Source: Nosema muscidifuracis
Taxonomy: Eukaryota > Microsporidia > Nosematidae
Direction of reading: 5' to 3'
Length of the DNA: 64,000 nt
NCBI GenBank assembly: GCA_028335825.1
Contig: JAIOKI010000002.1
Span: forward strand, 744,001 to 808,000
In this document: positions 33,601 through 42,010 of the stretch, one piece after another
Position numbering within the stretch: the stretch's first letter is position 1
How the letters are laid out: every line of letters begins with the position of its first letter
Notes under the pieces: model-generated
Database searches by the model: none
Told to the model about the DNA's origin: nothing
Seen by the model: the letters and a program-made list of their open reading frames with translations, nothing else
Made by a program: the position numbers and the translations under genes

Positions 33601-35173
33601 GATTAATTTCGATGTTGTTGCTTTTTTACATTTTAAAATATTCTCGATCACAACATTAATGTTTCTAAAATTTAAAATTAAAAATATTTTCAATTCTACA
33701 TTTAATGGCTAAAACTATGTTTGTAAAAAAATTGCACTTCTACTCTTACTTTTTGCTTCAAATATTTTTGCTTTTACAATATTATGAATATTAGAAAAGG
33801 TATCATTAAAACAAGTGATAATGAAAGTATCAGCAGCGATACCTTAAATATTCGATAAATCATAGATTATCAGTGAATATGAGATTATTATTTGGAATAA
33901 ATAAGCTTTCCATGTAATAAATTATCATATTAAATATTGCTTGACAAAATCACTCGTTAGAGTTTTTCAGCTTCTATATCAGATATCTTTGATGTAGCTT
34001 CTTATAAAATATAATAATGCTTATAAATCACTTTTAATTTGTACATTTAGACATAATGCTAGCTTGTATATCTTATTTATTGCTTTTTCTCGGGTAACAT
34101 GTTTTACTGTGATGAAAAACTATATTTATCAAGATGTTAAATGTAAAACAACCCTTTATATTGAATTTTAGACAATAATAATATAACGTGCTTTAAATCA
34201 ATTTAAGAATTTTTGGTATCGTGCATAATTATAACATATTGCCATTTTGATCTTCAATTTTTATTTCAGAAATTTATAATTGAGGGTAAGATTTTTTATC
34301 TCAACGCATTATAAAATTTGGATAATCCGCTTCATTTCATATTCTTAAGGCGTAATAATAAATATATATTATTGATACTCTATTCAAAAAATTAACATAG
34401 CATTATTAGATTAAATAAAATTAAAAATGAGATTATCAAGTAACAATAATTTTCTATTAGTATTTATAAATAAAAATTTTCACTTATCTTATTTAATTTT
34501 AACATAAAAATAAAGGTTTTAAGTAGGGTCATTTATATAAATGTTAAAATAATAAATCATTAAATTAAAAATCAATTAAATGTCAAGTTAGAAAATTTTT
34601 GGCAGGTAATTAAATGACATTAAATAAAAAATAATTTTATGGCAAACAAATTCATCATAAAATATGCTTTTAAAAAAAAATAAATTATTGTAAAAAAAAC
34701 ATAAAATTAAATAAATCTTCAGAAAAAAATTTTGTATCAAATTATGCTTTTTTTTAAAAAAAATTAAATGTTTTTTTTTCGATAAAAAATTAATTAAATT
34801 AATTATTCATATACCATTTTTCAAAAATTTATAATACAAATAGATGAAAATGATAAGTTAAGATTTAAAAAATATTTTTATTTAAGATTTACTTAAAACT
34901 CCTTAAAGTTTTTTCTATTTTCGATAAATAAAAGAATTCTGGTATTTTTTATTAATTTTTTTACAATGACATATTTGACATACAATTTAATCTTCATTAG
35001 AAACTGTCTTATTTTCAATAAACAAAGCATCAATCAATAAAACACTAATTTTATGACATACACTCTTATCATTTGAGTATTTTTTTTATTAAACACGTTA
35101 CCAGTCAAATTTTTATTAAGAAGTATGACTACAATTTAATTAATCGAAAATAACATTCGGAATACTCGGCCCT
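27684..35173. other. gene desert, part 3 (7.5 kb)
   Basis: No intact gene can be supported. From 28.2 to 28.8 kb and from 29.4 to 30.0 kb the DNA has raised GC and looks like decayed coding sequence. A short GC-richer island with no recognised RNA fold lies at 30,545-30,590. A minus-strand protein-like island is at 33,412-33,592. From 34.4 to 35.1 kb the sequence is very AT-rich with long A and T runs. Confidence 0.6.
33412..33592 (-). pseudogene. protein-like remnant in the homeobox desert
   Basis: About 60 codons are open on the minus strand and include IQIDEMNEIQGFVAINLYDA and RIVECRCIAIST. The composition is like real protein rather than AT-noise. There is no start motif, the stretch ends soon on both sides, and the family was not recognised. 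Confidence 0.35.
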
Positions 35174-35761
35174 ATGGACAGAAAAAGAAATGAATTATTA
35201 AGTATGATATTGTTGATATTAGAAACAGAAAAAAAGTATCTGACAAGTGACATTGATAGAAATATATTGATAGAGTCTATAAGATCTTTAAGAATTGAAT
35301 ACGAAAAAAATTGTACTTCATTTAAATTTCAAGATTCTTGTCATTACAAGTCAATGATTTTACTTGTATTAGAAAGATTAAAGCAAACGATTCTATTTGA
35401 AGATAGATTAGTACATATGGTAGATGATGTATACGAATCTTTTAATAAAAGGTTTGAAGAATTAATAAATGAACCAATACCAATCAATCAACAAGAATCA
35501 TGTAGTGATACCAATGAGATTGAAGATATTCATTCTCAACCTAAAAAAATTACAAGACGTGCTAATTATCCACACAAGGTTACACAAATACTTAAGAAAT
35601 GGTTAGAAGATAATGTTAATCATCCTTATCCAAGTGAAACACAGAAAATATATTTTTGTGAAAAGACTGGTTTAGATATTTCACAGATAAATAATTGGTT
35701 TATAAATGCTAGAAGACGTATACTTCCTATATTAAAGTATAAAAATTCTAATATTAGTTAA
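35174..35761 (+). CDS. TALE-class homeodomain protein
   Basis: A 195-residue protein whose C-terminal homeodomain (residues about 130-190) is of the TALE class. It reads KVTQILKKWLEDNVNHPYPSE, then KTGLDISQINNWFINARRR. HPYP marks the three-residue loop extension and WFINARRR the TALE recognition helix, as in yeast MAT-alpha2/Cup9, basidiomycete HD1 mating proteins and animal PBC/MEIS. The N-terminal 110 residues are helical (LLSMILLILETEKKYL; MILLVLERLKQTIL) and probably form a dimerisation region (inference). GGCCCT directly precedes the ATG. It is the third homeobox gene on this strand and closes the desert; a protein kinase follows 0.5 kb downstream. Confidence 0.93.
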   Translation: MDRKRNELLSMILLILETEKKYLTSDIDRNILIESIRSLRIEYEKNCTSFKFQDSCHYKSMILLVLERLKQTILFEDRLVHMVDDVYESFNKRFEELINEPIPINQQESCSDTNEIEDIHSQPKKITRRANYPHKVTQILKKWLEDNVNHPYPSETQKIYFCEKTGLDISQINNWFINARRRILPILKYKNSNIS

Positions 35762-36245
35762 TAAATGTATATTTGAATTCAAAAATAAAATTTTGTTTAA
35801 ATAATTTAACTGTCTTAAAACCCATCAACTGTCAAAAATATTTGAGATGATATTACGTGTACAATTAGTTAAATATTACATAATGGGTTTAAAAGATAAT
35901 ATTTAATTATTTATTATCTTCATAGTGTTGGTATTTAATATTATCAACACAAATAGATTTCTTAATTTTAAATTTTTAGAAAAGTTAATTTTAAGAGAAG
36001 TTGATTTTAAAGAAAAGTTATTTTTAGAAAAGTTAATTTAAAAGAAAAGTTATTTTTAGAAAAGTTTCTTAATTTTAAATTTTTATAAAAGTAATTTTAA
36101 TTAGAAGTTTCTTAATTTTAAATTTTTAGAAAAGTTTCTTAATTTTAAATTTTTAAAAGAAGGTATATTTTTGATGAATGATAGTTAATAAATATTTTTT
36201 TATTATTTCTTTTTAAGATTATTTTTTGTTATTTCTTACCCCTTC
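35762..36245. repeat. AAGTT-TTAATTTTAAATTT repeats upstream of the kinase
   Basis: From 35,940 to 36,160 the units TTAATTTTAAATTTTTAGAA and AAAGTTATTTTTAGAAAAGTT recur many times with period near 30 bp. No other feature is visible in this 484-bp spacer. Confidence 0.75.
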
Positions 36246-37076
36246 ATGTTCACTTCTCTACAAAAAGTATCAATTATCGCTAAAGGAAGATACTCGGAAA
36301 TTTATAAGTATGTAAATACTCTGACTACTGATCTATATGTCATTAAGAAGCATCCTAAAGTAGTATTAGGATACAAAAAAGAATGTAATGTTAGGGAATT
36401 GGATGTCTTTAAGCACATACAACCTGATACTCATGCTAATATAGTTAAGTATTATGGATATAGTGAGGATGAAGAAGATGGATATTTTCTATTAGAATAT
36501 ATCAATGGATATGATTTAAATAGAATAATTAATGAATCAAAAACTAATAAGAAAGAGAAATTTATTAGTAAAGAAAGTATATTAAATTATATAATGCAAA
36601 TAATAGAAGGTCTTGAGTATCTTCATGGAAAGGGAATATATCATTGTGATGTTAAACCCGAGAATATTCTTGTATATAAAGATTTAGTAAAGATTGTAGA
36701 TTTCGGGTCTAGTATAATTAGCAATAAACAAGTCATAAATGTTAAAAATGAAGATTTTATAGGAACTCCTGGTCATTTACCTCCAGAAATAGCTGATTAT
36801 ACTTATAAAGGAGATATTGATCTTGAATATGTTGATATATTTGGATTGGGAAGTGTTATATTTTTTTGTTATACTAAATTTGTACCTTTTATAGGAAAGA
36901 TGTCTTTAGATACTTCTAACAATGTAAAGAATATGAATATAGACTTAAACATAGTGGAGGATGAAGGAATAAAAAATATATTGAAACATATATTTACTAA
37001 AACAGATAGATGGACACTAAGTAAAATTAAAGAAGAGATTAAGAAATTAATTGAGAAAGATAGTAATGTACAATAA
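36246..37076 (+). CDS. serine/threonine protein kinase
   Basis: A 276-residue kinase domain with little else. It has the glycine loop IIAKGRYSEIYK, the ATP-anchoring Lys in LYVIKKH, hinge LLEYINGYDL, catalytic loop HCDVKPENILV (about residue 136), DFGSS (metal-binding DFG) and activation segment GTPGHLPPEI. VDIFGLGSVIFF is the usual D(I/V)WSLG block with IF for WS. All catalytic residues are present, so it should be active. The general layout resembles STE11/CMGC-type kinases, but no orthologue could be named. Start context TTACCCCTTCATG. Confidence 0.9.
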   Translation: MFTSLQKVSIIAKGRYSEIYKYVNTLTTDLYVIKKHPKVVLGYKKECNVRELDVFKHIQPDTHANIVKYYGYSEDEEDGYFLLEYINGYDLNRIINESKTNKKEKFISKESILNYIMQIIEGLEYLHGKGIYHCDVKPENILVYKDLVKIVDFGSSIISNKQVINVKNEDFIGTPGHLPPEIADYTYKGDIDLEYVDIFGLGSVIFFCYTKFVPFIGKMSLDTSNNVKNMNIDLNIVEDEGIKNILKHIFTKTDRWTLSKIKEEIKKLIEKDSNVQ

Positions 37077-37082
37077 ATAACC

Positions 37083-37310
37083 CAATAAATTTAATTTATT
37101 ACACAGTTCTATTCATCATAAAATTTATCTTTTAAGAAAGTCAATAAATTTAATTTATTACACAGTTCTATTCATCATAAAATTTATCTTTTAAGAAAGA
37201 CAATAAATTTAATTTATTACACAGTTCTATTCATCATAAAATTTATCTTTTAAGAAAGACAATAAATTTAATTTATTACACAGTTCTATTCATCATAAAA
37301 ATTTATCTTC
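37083..37310. repeat. 59-bp tandem repeat derived from the neighbouring gene's 3' end
   Basis: Four copies of a 59-bp unit start at 37083, 37142, 37201 and 37260. The last copy contains the stop codon and final codons (KINFYDE) of the minus-strand gene at 37,286-39,718. The other three are copies of that gene end, with nearly identical sequence. Confidence 0.95.
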
Positions 37311-39718
37311 CATAAACTATTCCCTTCAGTAACACAATATAAACATTCCTTATTTAACTCTAAAGACTTTTCACTTATACAAACTATCTTTTCATTAATA
37401 AGATATTTTATGGTTTTCATTTTTAATCTATCATAAATTACAATATTATCTACTTCTGATAAAATAATATATCTTGATTTATAAAGATACCCATAATAAA
37501 ATTTACCAGAAGGAAAATAAAACCACTCCTTTGTATTTATATTGTATATATAAAATCCATTAAAAAGATCAAGAATTAATATTTCATCTCTTTTCATAAA
37601 AGTAGATCTAATAACTCCAGTAGTGTATGGTATTACCTCATTATTAATTATAATTTCATTATAACAGACTTTTATATTTCTTTTATGTATATTTATTACA
37701 TCCTTTGTAAATATTTCTTGGGTAAGTGTCATATTCTTATAATTAAAGGTATATATTTTCTTATTTGTAAGAAAAGAATAAATCTTCTTATTAATTGAAT
37801 GAATTCCTTTGATTTCTCCTTTATCAATACATTTAGTAATCTTATGAGATGATTTTCTAAAATTTAGTATACCTTTATTATCAATAGTAAGTGAATTATT
37901 ATCTGACTTGTTCATGTACACATAATTATTATATTCATGTGAATAATCATAATCTGAACTTTCTTGTATATTTAGTTTACTTATTTCATGCTTAATAAGA
38001 ATAAATATTTCTCTATTAGATATCACCATATGATCTATATCAAATACATCCAGTGTTTTATTATCTTCATAAATTACTGAATATTTACCCACTAAATATA
38101 ATTTATCACAACTAACCATATTTTTAATATCTTCATATACACCTAATTTGGTAATTTTATCGAATTTAACTTCTAATAAAACATTATTGATATCATAGAA
38201 TATATTTCTTGATAAACTTTCCGTATTATGAACAACTCCCAATATAAAAGAAGGTACATTATATCCTCTAAAAACTTCTTTAAGTGAATCATCAAGTACA
38301 ATATATTGATCATTATAAGTACTTACATATATCATATCACTATATAAAATACAAGATATATCTTCTAAACTTAAAGTACTAGAATTTGTATGTAGAATAC
38401 TATCTGATGTATAGCAAATAAATTTATCTTTATAATAAGAACAAATCAGAATATCATTTCCAACAAAAATCTCTTCAAGTAATTTTGACCCAATAGGATT
38501 TATCCTGTACAAATTAGAAGAAGAGTTAAGATATAAAATATTATCATATTCATGAAAATTAAGTATCTTAGAACTGATAGAATATTTTATAGTAGATAAG
38601 TCTGAAATATCAATAAAATCAGTTTTATCCTTGTAAACAAGTATTAAAAAATTCTTGAAGATATGAAAAAGTTCGACTCCCTTTAAATTATCTCTATATT
38701 TGGTCATAGAACATTGAACTAAATTAGTCAATGTGCTCTTATACTTTTCATTGTAAAATATCAAACTTTTATCAAGCTCCATACATCTTTTAAGTCCTGA
38801 TACAGAATTAAGTGAACTAAGAATATCTATTTTATCACTCAGCTTAAATAAATGACATTTACCAGATAGACTATGCCCCAAAATATTCTCATCAACAAAC
38901 ATCATACAATCGAATGTATTTATATTGTATACCTTTATATCTATCAAAGGTGAAGATAGAGAACTTTTTATAGTGATCAATTCGTCATCAAGCATACTAA
39001 GAACCAATTCATCTTTATGAAGTAAACTTGATTTAACTCGAGTATTTCCAAATTCACTCTCACTAATTTTTTTATTATCTACTTCATACCAAATTATACC
39101 TTCTCCTATAAAAATATATCCCTGATTATATGCAAAAACACTTGAACATATTTTCTTTATCTTTTTAATAAGTAAAAGTCCACCATTGCTTATACTATAT
39201 TTTAATAAAAAAACAGTCTCTTCGATATCTTTGACAATAATATTAAGAATATTGGATTGTACATTTATGTATTGTATCTTGTAATATTCCAAATCATTTG
39301 GTGTATCATTTTCCACTAACCTGTTGTTAATTAACTGATAAAGCCTAATATTTTTTATAGTATACAAAATAAGAACTCCATTACAAATATAGTAATTAAT
39401 GAAAAAAGGTAAAGACATTTCATTAGAAGATATCTCATGAAATTTTACATTCGAACCATCATCTGATAATCTACTTATTGTATAAGAATCTGAATAAACA
39501 AAAATAAATATTTCATCTGTGAATCTTATAAGTGTCTTAATATATTTTTCTGAAGAAATAGTACTTAAATATTCCAGTTGAGTACTATAAACTTCAACAT
39601 GTGTAGATTTGTTACATAATATCAGAGATGGAAGTGCAATTATATCTTGTATCTTTGTATTCAAAGCAAGCCTAGAAAATTCTAAATAAGTTCTGCCAAC
39701 TTTTAAATCATCATCCAT
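37286..39718 (-). CDS. probable CPSF-A/DDB1/SF3B3 superfamily propeller protein
   Basis: An 810-residue all-beta protein. Several places fit the triple-propeller CPSF160/DDB1/SF3B3 family. IIALPSLILCNKSTHVEVYS fits the opening strand, where these proteins have ...RxxxLELL/VxVY. GYIFIGEGIIWYEVDNKK fits DDB1 GAIIIGQESITYHNGDK. FDCMMFVDENILGHSLSGKCHLFKL fits xCLxYLDxGxxFVGSxxGDSxLxKL. TKYRDNLKGVELFHIF sits where the family has its LRxxRxGIxxxE block. Members act in mRNA 3'-end processing, splicing or ubiquitin ligation and are 1,100-1,400 residues long; this one would be strongly reduced. Which member it is cannot be said. Other beta-propeller proteins are possible. CCC precedes the start (TTCACCCCATATGG). 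Confidence 0.5.
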   Translation of the reverse strand: MDDDLKVGRTYLEFSRLALNTKIQDIIALPSLILCNKSTHVEVYSTQLEYLSTISSEKYIKTLIRFTDEIFIFVYSDSYTISRLSDDGSNVKFHEISSNEMSLPFFINYYICNGVLILYTIKNIRLYQLINNRLVENDTPNDLEYYKIQYINVQSNILNIIVKDIEETVFLLKYSISNGGLLLIKKIKKICSSVFAYNQGYIFIGEGIIWYEVDNKKISESEFGNTRVKSSLLHKDELVLSMLDDELITIKSSLSSPLIDIKVYNINTFDCMMFVDENILGHSLSGKCHLFKLSDKIDILSSLNSVSGLKRCMELDKSLIFYNEKYKSTLTNLVQCSMTKYRDNLKGVELFHIFKNFLILVYKDKTDFIDISDLSTIKYSISSKILNFHEYDNILYLNSSSNLYRINPIGSKLLEEIFVGNDILICSYYKDKFICYTSDSILHTNSSTLSLEDISCILYSDMIYVSTYNDQYIVLDDSLKEVFRGYNVPSFILGVVHNTESLSRNIFYDINNVLLEVKFDKITKLGVYEDIKNMVSCDKLYLVGKYSVIYEDNKTLDVFDIDHMVISNREIFILIKHEISKLNIQESSDYDYSHEYNNYVYMNKSDNNSLTIDNKGILNFRKSSHKITKCIDKGEIKGIHSINKKIYSFLTNKKIYTFNYKNMTLTQEIFTKDVINIHKRNIKVCYNEIIINNEVIPYTTGVIRSTFMKRDEILILDLFNGFYIYNINTKEWFYFPSGKFYYGYLYKSRYIILSEVDNIVIYDRLKMKTIKYLINEKIVCISEKSLELNKECLYCVTEGNSLWKINFYDE

Positions 39719-39847
39719 ATGGGGTGAATAATTTTACATTTTTATGCTGATTCGTTTTTTTATACTTTTATGCATAAACAGGATTTTATGTGCATAAATA
39801 CAAAATGTATGAAAAAATAATTTTTTAAGAAGTTTTAGGACCCTTAT

Positions 39848-40141
39848 ATGGGAATACTAAATTATTATGTAAGTGATAATTATGTAGAAATTAAAAAAGA
39901 ACTATCTTTTAATGAAAATCTTGAATTAAATCCCGATGTGTCATATTTTATCATCTACGATTTATATCACAATAAATATGATACGAAATCAGAGATGGAT
40001 GATTGGGTTAAATATGGGTTAGTTAATTTAAAGGATGATAGTATTAAATCTGTACCAAAAAGTTTAGCTGATTTATATAAAAAACATGGGAACAAAATTA
40101 TGTATAAAAAATTAATGAAAGAATACTCTAAACAAAAGTAA
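39848..40141 (+). CDS. small conserved-looking protein, unknown
   Basis: A 97-residue protein not recognised. It is mixed alpha/beta with acidic N-terminal half and a lysine-rich C-terminal end (KIMYKKLMKEYSKQK). It has no signal peptide or membrane segment. The start has a good motif (GACCCTTATATG) and the frame is clean, so it is very probably a real gene. It is 130 bp from the divergent propeller-protein gene and converges with the PX gene, with stops 13 bp apart. Confidence 0.65.
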   Translation: MGILNYYVSDNYVEIKKELSFNENLELNPDVSYFIIYDLYHNKYDTKSEMDDWVKYGLVNLKDDSIKSVPKSLADLYKKHGNKIMYKKLMKEYSKQK

Positions 40142-40153
40142 TTTTAAAATTTA

Positions 40154-40504
40154 TTAGGTTAAGAAATCAAGAATTTTTTTTCTATTTATTTCATCCACCT
40201 CTTTTTTAGTTACGAGCATACACAAATATTTAATATAGAAATTAAATCTGTTAACTCTTTCATTTACAACTTCACTCGTCAGCTTATTGAATACTTTGCG
40301 TGGAAACACAGGTAATTCTTTAATTCTTTTACTTAAAAATTTATTCAATGCCCAAAAGTCAGAATATCTTTTATGTATTATCTTATAATTTTTCATTGTA
40401 CTTATATTTGTTACTACTATTAGTTCATAAAGGGTATATTTATTGTCTACACATTTAGTACTAGAAATGCATGCTTCTATTATTTCTTCGGTATTTAAGT
40501 GCAT
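40154..40504 (-). CDS. PX-domain phosphoinositide-binding protein
   Basis: A 116-residue protein that is essentially one PX domain. YELIVVTNISTMKNYKIIHKRYSDFWALNKFL contains the RYSDF signature whose Arg contacts the 3-phosphate of PI3P. ELPVFPRKVF is the proline loop, and RVNRFNFYIKYLC is the Rx3FxxYL helix. PX proteins bring trafficking factors to endosome or vacuole membranes. It is close to the Vam7/Snx3 size class but has no SNARE coil. The next gene is a syntaxin, so the two could act in the same fusion step (inference). There is no clear CCC motif at the start. Confidence 0.85.
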   Translation of the reverse strand: MHLNTEEIIEACISSTKCVDNKYTLYELIVVTNISTMKNYKIIHKRYSDFWALNKFLSKRIKELPVFPRKVFNKLTSEVVNERVNRFNFYIKYLCMLVTKKEVDEINRKKILDFLT

Positions 40505-40596
40505 TTGTTTTTCTTACGTGTGCAATTAGTAAATCTTTAATTATTCTTGTTTCAGATTTCAAAATTAAAATAATATCTCAAGCATAAATTTAAACA

Positions 40597-41310
40597 TCAT
40601 CTTAATCTAAACAACCAAAATATCAAAGCTAAAACAATCCAGAAAATAAAAAATTTTATAATAGATTTTCTTGTTCCAGTAACTCCTTCAATTCCTTTTT
40701 TTAGAATGTATATACTATTATCCATAAGCTTATCACTTTTTCCCATAAGATCATCAATTCTTTTAAAACTTTCTTCTTGAAGAGATACGTGAATTCCAAT
40801 TTCTTCCATAATTGATCCAATTTCACTGATTTGTTGACTGATTTCTTGTCTATTTCTCATTCGTACACCATTCTCTTCCATAACAATTTCCTGAGCTAAT
40901 GCAGTATTTGTAGCTTCAGAATGACTAAATTTATTTCTTCTCTGTTCTGTCTCGCATTCAACTTTTTCACTCTTTCTCAAATATTTCATAATTTCCAATT
41001 TATATTCATTTATTCTATTCTTTAATATATTTTGTAAAGTATTGTAAACTTCTCCCTCTTGTGAACTAGAATATTCTAAATCACACAATTTAAGTCTTTT
41101 TAGAACGTCTTTACACAATATTTGTACTTCATTAACTTTAGTACGTATACTGAATACTTCATATTTACATTTTGTAATATCAACTAAAAGTGATTTAATA
41201 CGTTTATCTATATTAAATATCTCTAAAAAAGGACTTTCAATATTTGATGTAGATTTTTGTGGCATAGAAGATGTTTGAACAATTTTAGTATATTCTCTTG
41301 TTCTGTTCAT
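40597..41310 (-). CDS. syntaxin-type (Qa) SNARE
   Basis: A 237-residue tail-anchored SNARE. Residues about 25-130 are helical (Habc-like). The SNARE coil is at about 155-215: ISEIGSIMEEIGIHVSLQEESFKRIDDLMGKSDKL, with Gln at the ionic layer in LQEES. It is followed by RKSIIKFFIFWIVLALIFWLF, a C-terminal membrane anchor. It most resembles Sed5/Pep12-type syntaxins. It should sit on Golgi, endosome or plasma membrane; which cannot be decided. CCC precedes the start (TAACCCTTCTATG). It is divergent from SGT1, whose start lies 48 bp away. Confidence 0.85.
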   Translation of the reverse strand: MNRTREYTKIVQTSSMPQKSTSNIESPFLEIFNIDKRIKSLLVDITKCKYEVFSIRTKVNEVQILCKDVLKRLKLCDLEYSSSQEGEVYNTLQNILKNRINEYKLEIMKYLRKSEKVECETEQRRNKFSHSEATNTALAQEIVMEENGVRMRNRQEISQQISEIGSIMEEIGIHVSLQEESFKRIDDLMGKSDKLMDNSIYILKKGIEGVTGTRKSIIKFFIFWIVLALIFWLFRLR

Positions 41311-41357
41311 AGAAGGGTTAAGAATATTATATTTTATAATGAATTATATTAACCCTT

Positions 41358-41882
41358 ATGATAGAATTTGCTGAGACTAAATCTTCAGTTATTCTTTTTG
41401 TATATGATGAAGTACCAGATTTATCTAAAATATCTTTGATTAATTCTTCTACATTATTTATAACAGATAAAATAAAAATAAAATTGTATAAAAATATAAG
41501 ACAAATACAAAATGTATCAAAACATCATAAATATGTAGAGATTGTCTTAGTAAAAGATCAACCATGTAAATGGTATACAATTAATGGACCATCTGAAGAA
41601 GAAAGAAAAGAAGAAATCAAGAAAGTTGAGAAAGTAAAAAAAGAAAAACCTGTCGTACATTATGAAGGTGAATCTGAAGATGTATTAGATCTTCTAAGTA
41701 AAATATATCAAAATGGTGATGAGAATACCAGAAGAGCTATGGAAAAATCATTTATAGAAAGTCGAGGTACAGTTTTAAGTACAAATTGGGAAGATGTCAA
41801 AGAAGGAAAAGTTTTAGAATATGATGAAACTAAAAAAGAATTAAAAAATGTAAATAAATCAAAAGACGATAAAAATAAATGA
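41358..41882 (+). CDS. SGT1: Sgt1 co-chaperone (CS-SGS, no TPR)
   Basis: A 174-residue protein. Residues 1-72 are a CS domain (p23-like, Hsp90-binding), ending VEIVLVKDQPCKWYTI. Residues about 108-155 are an SGS domain: DLLSKIYQNGDENTRRAMEKSFIES followed by RGTVLSTNWEDV, nearly the consensus. Sgt1 links Hsp90 to SCF ubiquitin ligases and kinetochore assembly. The N-terminal TPR domain of yeast and plant Sgt1 is absent, as in some reduced eukaryotes. ACCCTT immediately precedes the ATG. Confidence 0.92.
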   Translation: MIEFAETKSSVILFVYDEVPDLSKISLINSSTLFITDKIKIKLYKNIRQIQNVSKHHKYVEIVLVKDQPCKWYTINGPSEEERKEEIKKVEKVKKEKPVVHYEGESEDVLDLLSKIYQNGDENTRRAMEKSFIESRGTVLSTNWEDVKEGKVLEYDETKKELKNVNKSKDDKNK

Positions 41883-42010
41883 TTCTGTGAATAATTTTTT
41901 TCTAAATAATTGTTTGGTTATTCGCTTTTTTTTTTACTTCTACTTATCCAAATAACTTTGTTTGAAATATTAAAAAAAATTTAAAATCAGGGCAAACAAA
42001 AATATAGGTA

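Noticed and set aside
37083-37310. Regular repeats that might suggest a CRISPR array
   Set aside because: Units are contiguous without unique spacers, contain a gene end, and the genome is eukaryotic.
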